Assembly (NCBI GenBank): GCA_944391355.1
Contig: CALXTG010000094.1
Location: 1-8,850, forward strand
DNA from: an uncultured Alphaproteobacteria bacterium
GTDB taxonomy: Bacteria; Pseudomonadota; Alphaproteobacteria; RF32; CAG-239
Length of the DNA stretch: 8,850 nucleotides
Direction of reading: 5' to 3'
The notes under the pieces: generated by a model
What the model saw: only the letters and a program-made list of their open reading frames with translations
Told to the model about the DNA's origin: nothing
Database searches by the model: none
Translations under genes and position numbers: made by a program
Part shown: positions 5,395 to 8,850 of the stretch, piece after piece
Layout of the letters: each line of letters opens with the position of its first letter
Position numbering within the stretch: position 1 is the stretch's first letter

Positions 5395-7437
5395 ATGGCA
5401 GACGAAGAAAACCGGGAAATTACGGAAGATCCCGAAGATACACCTAAAAACGACGCCTCTGCGCCCGCAGCCGGCGGCAATGCTTATCTGATGAAAGAAC
5501 GCTATGAAATAGATTTCAGCCGCGCTTTGCCTGCTCTCGACTCTAACGGGGCGAAAGCTTATGCCGTCCGCGATCTGATTAATCCGCGCCGCGACTTGTT
5601 TGCTCTGCTCTGTGACAACAATATTCCGCCGCGCAGTTCGGTTTTGCCTTATCTTAAATCAATCGATCACCCCAATATTATGAAGCTTATTGAATACGGG
5701 GTTGTCGATTATGTCCCCAAAAAATCGCGCAACATGGCGCTGGTCTACCAAAAACCGCAGGGCAAAACCCTGAAAGATATGCTGAGCGATGACAGCCTGC
5801 GCGATTCGCAGCGCTTCAAATCTCTGATGCTTAAACTTCTGTCCGCCGCCGAGGTTTTAAAAGGATACAACATCATTCACCGCTCAATCCGCCTTGATAA
5901 TATTTATTTTAAAGACGAAGTCCTGAGCGACATCATGCTCGGCGACTGCGCAGCATCTTTTCCGGCTTTCTACCAGCCGGCTGCCTATGAAACCGTCGAA
6001 AGTTCCATGTCCGAACCCGAAGGCCGCGGCAACGGCAACGCCCGCAACGACATCTATGCCATCGGCGTCGTTGCGCTGAATTTGCTGCTCGGCAAAGAAC
6101 TGCTGAACGATCTCAGCACGCCCGAAATTCTGCGCCTGAAACTGAAAAAAGGCTCTTACGCCGCATTGAGCAATGATGAAAAAGTGCCCAACAGCTATGT
6201 AACCTTATTCAAAGGCTTGCTGCATGATGACGAAACCCTGCGCTGGAACTATGTGCAGGCTTATAATGCGCTAGAAGGCAAACCCAACACCTTTAACTCC
6301 CCGGCCAATTTGGAAAAACCGAAAAAATCCCTGACCGTCGGCGGAGAAAAAGTCTATAATCCCCGCCATGTTGCCTTTGCGTTATACGATAACCCCAAAG
6401 AGGCAATGGAACTGATTCAGTCCGGTAAAATTCTTGACTGGATCCGCAACGGACTGGAAAATGAAAAACTTTACGGCAAAGTCGAAAAACTGATTAAACA
6501 GCACAATGAAACACCGCAATTGCACAGTATTCTGATCGCCAAAATCTGTATTTACATCGACCCCTCTGCCCCGATAAAAATCGACGATATTTCCATTCTG
6601 CCCGACGGCGCGCCCAAAGCTATCTTCTATGCCATCAAAAATCATAAAGATCTGAAACCTTATATTGATCTTTTTTCATCGGATCTGATTAAACTCTGGT
6701 ATATGGAGCAGGAAAACCTGCGCTCGCCGGCTAATGCCGCCGAATTCAAAATCTACATTAATCGCAAAGATTTAGGTTATGGCATTGAACGCATTATGTA
6801 TGATTTTGACGATGACCTCCCCTGCATCAGTCCGCTGCTCGGCGACGAATTTGTCAATACCTCTCACCGGATTCTGAAAGCGCTTGATGATACATACGGC
6901 GCCGCCAAAAACAGCGGTGTCCCCTATGACAAAACCATTATAGCCTATCTGCGCTGCAAAATGGGCAAGAAAATTGACGGCATTATCGTTGACCTCAACT
7001 CAAACAAAGAAGAACTTCAGGTCAGCGCCGTTATCCGTCTCTATACCACAATGCAAAACAAATACGGGCCGGCCAATCTGGCCAATCTCTGCCGCTGGCT
7101 GGCCAGTATTTCGCAACCCTTAATCAAAAGCTATCATAATGTCAAATATCAGAAACATCTGGAACGCGAGCTTTTGAAAGTTGCAAAGGAAGGGAAGATT
7201 TCAGCTCTCCATGAGATTCTGGAAAATGAAGAAGCCCGCGAAAAAGACAAAAACGAATATGCCAAGGCCTTAAATGACATTACCTACCTGGTATCCGAAA
7301 AATCAAAAATCGTCAGCGGCGGCAGCCGGCTGGACGAGGAGGCTCGCGAACTGGGCCTCAAACTCGGTTCGGTCATCGCCATAACAGCCATGATCGCATC
7401 TTTTATCTTTAACCTGATTTACTGGATTGTCCAATGA
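5395..7437 (+). CDS. Tail-anchored pseudokinase (degenerate Ser/Thr kinase fold plus helical C-terminal region)
   Basis: 680 aa. An acidic N-terminus (1-28) precedes a kinase-like region (about 35-295). HPNIMKLIEYG (92-102) is the subdomain III-IV region. IIHRSIRLDNIYF (160-172) is the catalytic loop, with Ser164 in place of the catalytic Asp but Asn169 kept. GDCA (183-186) replaces DFG, keeping its Asp184. NDIYAIGVVALNLLLG (218-233) is subdomain IX, and DETLRW (279-284) carries the late Arg. No Lys is visible in the beta-3 strand (FALLCDN, 69-75). Phosphotransfer is therefore unlikely. QPAAYETVE and EGRGNG (194-202, 209-214) replace the activation segment. Residues 320-655 look mostly helical and I recognise no domain there. 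Residues 656-679 are a single C-terminal membrane segment after a charged stretch, so the soluble part should face the cytoplasm. GAGAG (5380-5384) is 10 nt before the start. The stop overlaps the next start (ATGA). I recall similar kinase-like proteins in other Alphaproteobacteria; function unknown. Confidence 0.8.
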   Translation: MADEENREITEDPEDTPKNDASAPAAGGNAYLMKERYEIDFSRALPALDSNGAKAYAVRDLINPRRDLFALLCDNNIPPRSSVLPYLKSIDHPNIMKLIEYGVVDYVPKKSRNMALVYQKPQGKTLKDMLSDDSLRDSQRFKSLMLKLLSAAEVLKGYNIIHRSIRLDNIYFKDEVLSDIMLGDCAASFPAFYQPAAYETVESSMSEPEGRGNGNARNDIYAIGVVALNLLLGKELLNDLSTPEILRLKLKKGSYAALSNDEKVPNSYVTLFKGLLHDDETLRWNYVQAYNALEGKPNTFNSPANLEKPKKSLTVGGEKVYNPRHVAFALYDNPKEAMELIQSGKILDWIRNGLENEKLYGKVEKLIKQHNETPQLHSILIAKICIYIDPSAPIKIDDISILPDGAPKAIFYAIKNHKDLKPYIDLFSSDLIKLWYMEQENLRSPANAAEFKIYINRKDLGYGIERIMYDFDDDLPCISPLLGDEFVNTSHRILKALDDTYGAAKNSGVPYDKTIIAYLRCKMGKKIDGIIVDLNSNKEELQVSAVIRLYTTMQNKYGPANLANLCRWLASISQPLIKSYHNVKYQKHLERELLKVAKEGKISALHEILENEEAREKDKNEYAKALNDITYLVSEKSKIVSGGSRLDEEARELGLKLGSVIAITAMIASFIFNLIYWIVQ

Positions 7438-7946
7438 GCAAAATCAAAAACCGCAAAGACCGCCTGCCCGCAGCCGCAAAGATGTCGCCGATGTCGCCGG
7501 CAAAAAAATGGCTGCTGTTTCTCTGCCTGTTTGTAATCATCATCACAACCCTGCCGATTTTTGTTATTTTACTGATCGGTATGCTGCCGACAATCACCAT
7601 CATGATGACGGACGCCAAAAACACCAACAAACTGATTATTGTCGGCGGCTTTAACATGGCCGGTGTTTTCATCTACCTGATGAACATTATCAACCACTTC
7701 TCGGTACGCGAAGCTTTTTTCATTTTAAGCGACGTTTTTAACCTGATTATTATGCTCGGTTCCGCCGCCATCGGCCTGGTAATTTACTGCGAGCTTCCCA
7801 ATCTGTTTATCTTCATTTCCAAAGCGTCGTCAAAAAAACGCTTAAAACAGATTGACGAAAAGCTCGAAAAACTCGGCCAGGACTGGGGAAGCGAACTGAT
7901 TTACAATAAAATCAATGACGTGGCAGACAAGAAAAAAGGGGCGTAG
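7434..7946 (+). CDS. Conserved-type inner-membrane protein coupled to the pseudokinase
   Basis: 170 aa with a basic N-terminus (KIKNRKDR, 3-10) and three hydrophobic stretches: about 26-58, 67-87 and 101-129. The first is long enough to be a bent or re-entrant segment around GMLPTITIM (49-57). The charged, helical C-terminal tail (130-170) includes SKKRLKQIDEKLEKL, a possible coiled coil, and then DWGSEL. The pattern GM.PT, then GG.N..GVF.YL, then LSDVF.L..M.G.AA.G matches small membrane proteins I recall next to the same kinase-like gene in alphaproteobacterial genomes; that is recollection, not a search. The start codon overlaps the pseudokinase stop by 4 bp (ATGA) and has no strong ribosome site, so translational coupling is likely. 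Met17 and Met20 lie in a 9-bp tandem repeat and are alternative but less likely starts. Function unknown; a membrane partner of the pseudokinase is the simplest inference. Confidence 0.75.
   Translation: MSKIKNRKDRLPAAAKMSPMSPAKKWLLFLCLFVIIITTLPIFVILLIGMLPTITIMMTDAKNTNKLIIVGGFNMAGVFIYLMNIINHFSVREAFFILSDVFNLIIMLGSAAIGLVIYCELPNLFIFISKASSKKRLKQIDEKLEKLGQDWGSELIYNKINDVADKKKGA
7482..7499 (+). repeat. 9-bp perfect tandem repeat inside the membrane-protein gene
   Basis: ATGTCGCCG occurs twice in direct succession, encoding Met-Ser-Pro-Met-Ser-Pro at residues 17-22 just before the first membrane segment. Each unit is in frame, so gain or loss would change the cytoplasmic N-terminus by three residues without a frameshift. 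Confidence 0.7.
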
Positions 7947-7960
7947 ACAGCCCCTTTTTT
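7932..7960. terminator. Bidirectional intrinsic terminator between the membrane-protein gene and rpoH
   Basis: AAAAAAGGGGC (7932-7942) pairs with GCCCCTTTTTT (7950-7960) as an 11-bp perfect stem with a 7-nt loop. It has an A-tract on one side and a T-tract on the other, so it works in both directions. The TAG stop of the membrane-protein gene (7944-7946) lies in the loop, meaning the last codons form the ascending stem. The rpoH stop is 12 bp beyond. Confidence 0.9.
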
Positions 7961-7971
7961 ATGCGGCATTT

Positions 7972-8847
7972 TTACTGCAAAGCCATAACCCCTTTACGGA
8001 TTTTCTTAATCGAATTAAGTTCGATCTGTCTGACCCGTTCTTTGGAAATATTATAGGTTTTGCTTAAATCATCCAATGTGACGGCCTTCTCGCTCAGGCG
8101 GCGTTTGAACAGGATATCCTTTTCCCGGCTGTTAAGACAGCCCAGCGCCTGATTAAAAAGTTTGCGGCGATAATTCATTGTTTCGCTGTAAGCCAAAACA
8201 TCTTCCTGGTTGGGTTTATTATCGGCGATAAAATCCATCCATTCCGTCCCGCTGTCCGAAGACGCGTCAATCACCGCATTCAGAGAGCCGTCATGCGATT
8301 TCAGACGCATATTCATATCGGTAACTTCCTGTACGCTGACATCCAGCGACCGGGCGATATTTCCGAGAATCTGCTGCGACAGTTCGCGGTCATCCATCAG
8401 ATTAAGTTTATTTTTGATTTTTCTTAAATTGAAAAACAATTTTTTCTGCGCGGCGGTCGTACCGATCTTGACCAAAGACCACGAATTGAGAATATATTTC
8501 TGAATCGAGGCCTTAATCCACCACAGAGCATAAGTCGAAAAACGAAAGCCTTTATCCGGTTCAAACTTATCGACGGCATAAAGCAAACCGATATTGCCTT
8601 CGGAAATCATCTCGCTCAAAGGCAGGCCGTAACCTTTATATTTGGATACCACCTTAACCACCAAACGCAGATGCGAAGTAACCAGTTTATATGCCAGTTT
8701 GGGATCTTTGCTTTGTTTATATTCAATTGCAAAATTATATTCGTCTTCTTGAGTCAGAATCGGAAATTTACGAATTTCCTGTAAATATCTGGCCAAGTTA
8801 ACTTCGGGAGAAAAGTCGAGTCCATTAAGAGTAAATGAGTTATCCAT
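7972..8847 (-). CDS. rpoH: RNA polymerase heat-shock sigma factor (sigma-32, RpoH)
   Basis: Alternative sigma factor that directs RNA polymerase to heat-shock promoters, 291 aa, cytosolic. FSPEVNLARYLQEIRKFPIL (12-31) is the region 1.2 start. Region 2 follows: LVTSHLRLVVKVVSKYKGYG (55-74), ISEGNIGLLYAVDKFEP (81-97) and FRFSTYALWWIKASIQKYIL (101-120). The RpoH box QKKLFFNLR (134-142), diagnostic of sigma-32 against other group 3 factors, is intact. Region 4 (about 228-285) ends in TLDDLSKTYNISKERVRQIE (257-276), the -35-reading helix-turn-helix. Length is typical (about 285-300). A TAA in the same frame directly precedes the ATG (8848-8850), so no longer start exists; the ribosome site and promoter lie outside. 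Many Alphaproteobacteria have two rpoH copies, and which one this is cannot be told here. It is convergent with the pseudokinase operon and separated from it by a terminator. Confidence 0.94.
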   Translation of the reverse strand: MDNSFTLNGLDFSPEVNLARYLQEIRKFPILTQEDEYNFAIEYKQSKDPKLAYKLVTSHLRLVVKVVSKYKGYGLPLSEMISEGNIGLLYAVDKFEPDKGFRFSTYALWWIKASIQKYILNSWSLVKIGTTAAQKKLFFNLRKIKNKLNLMDDRELSQQILGNIARSLDVSVQEVTDMNMRLKSHDGSLNAVIDASSDSGTEWMDFIADNKPNQEDVLAYSETMNYRRKLFNQALGCLNSREKDILFKRRLSEKAVTLDDLSKTYNISKERVRQIELNSIKKIRKGVMALQ

Positions 8848-8850
8848 TTA

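Noticed and set aside
7427..7654. 75-aa frame overlapping the pseudokinase end and the membrane-protein start
   Set aside because: It is a shifted frame of the membrane-protein gene, without hydrophobic segments or a ribosome site. The ATGA-coupled frame is the coherent one.

Overview
The window looks like a piece of an alphaproteobacterial chromosome. The strongest pointers are the RpoH-type sigma factor, the alphaproteobacterial style of the TrmN6-like methyltransferase, and a tail-anchored kinase-like protein followed by a small membrane protein, a pair I recall from Rhodospirillales-type genomes. CMP-Kdo synthetase shows a Gram-negative cell with lipopolysaccharide or a related glycan. 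Base composition is moderate in most genes, with AT-rich spacers. Species cannot be named from this. There are no mobile elements, tRNA or rRNA genes, CRISPR arrays or clear signs of recent transfer. Coding density is high and no gene-free stretch exceeds about 135 bp.

Layout. (1) 1-668, minus: the N-terminal part of a leucyl aminopeptidase (pepA), cut by the window edge. It is divergent from (2) 799-1746, plus: a Sua5/TsaC threonylcarbamoyl-AMP synthase, with a promoter-like TTGACA-N17-TAGAAC and a near-palindrome in the shared spacer. A bidirectional terminator separates it from (3) 1780-3311, minus: kdsB followed 14 bp later by a histidine-phosphatase-fold protein that lacks the second catalytic histidine. 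(4) 3388-4131, plus: a TrmN6-like methyltransferase whose stop codon interlocks with that of (5) 4128-5261, minus: a PAS protein with a degenerate GGDEF domain (LKYQF). (6) 5395-7946, plus: a two-gene, translationally coupled unit made of a 680-aa pseudokinase with a C-terminal membrane anchor and a 170-aa multi-pass membrane protein. A second bidirectional terminator separates it from (7) 7972-8847, minus: rpoH.

Most genes are housekeeping: tRNA modification (tsaC, trmN), outer-membrane sugar activation (kdsB), peptide turnover (pepA) and heat-shock transcription (rpoH). The part worth attention is 4128-7946. There a degenerate cyclase-fold protein and a membrane-anchored kinase-fold protein lacking catalytic residues are divergently arranged around one AT-rich promoter region, and the kinase-like gene is coupled to an uncharacterised membrane protein. 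This looks like a signalling or scaffold module made of catalytically dead domains. Its function cannot be read from the sequence.
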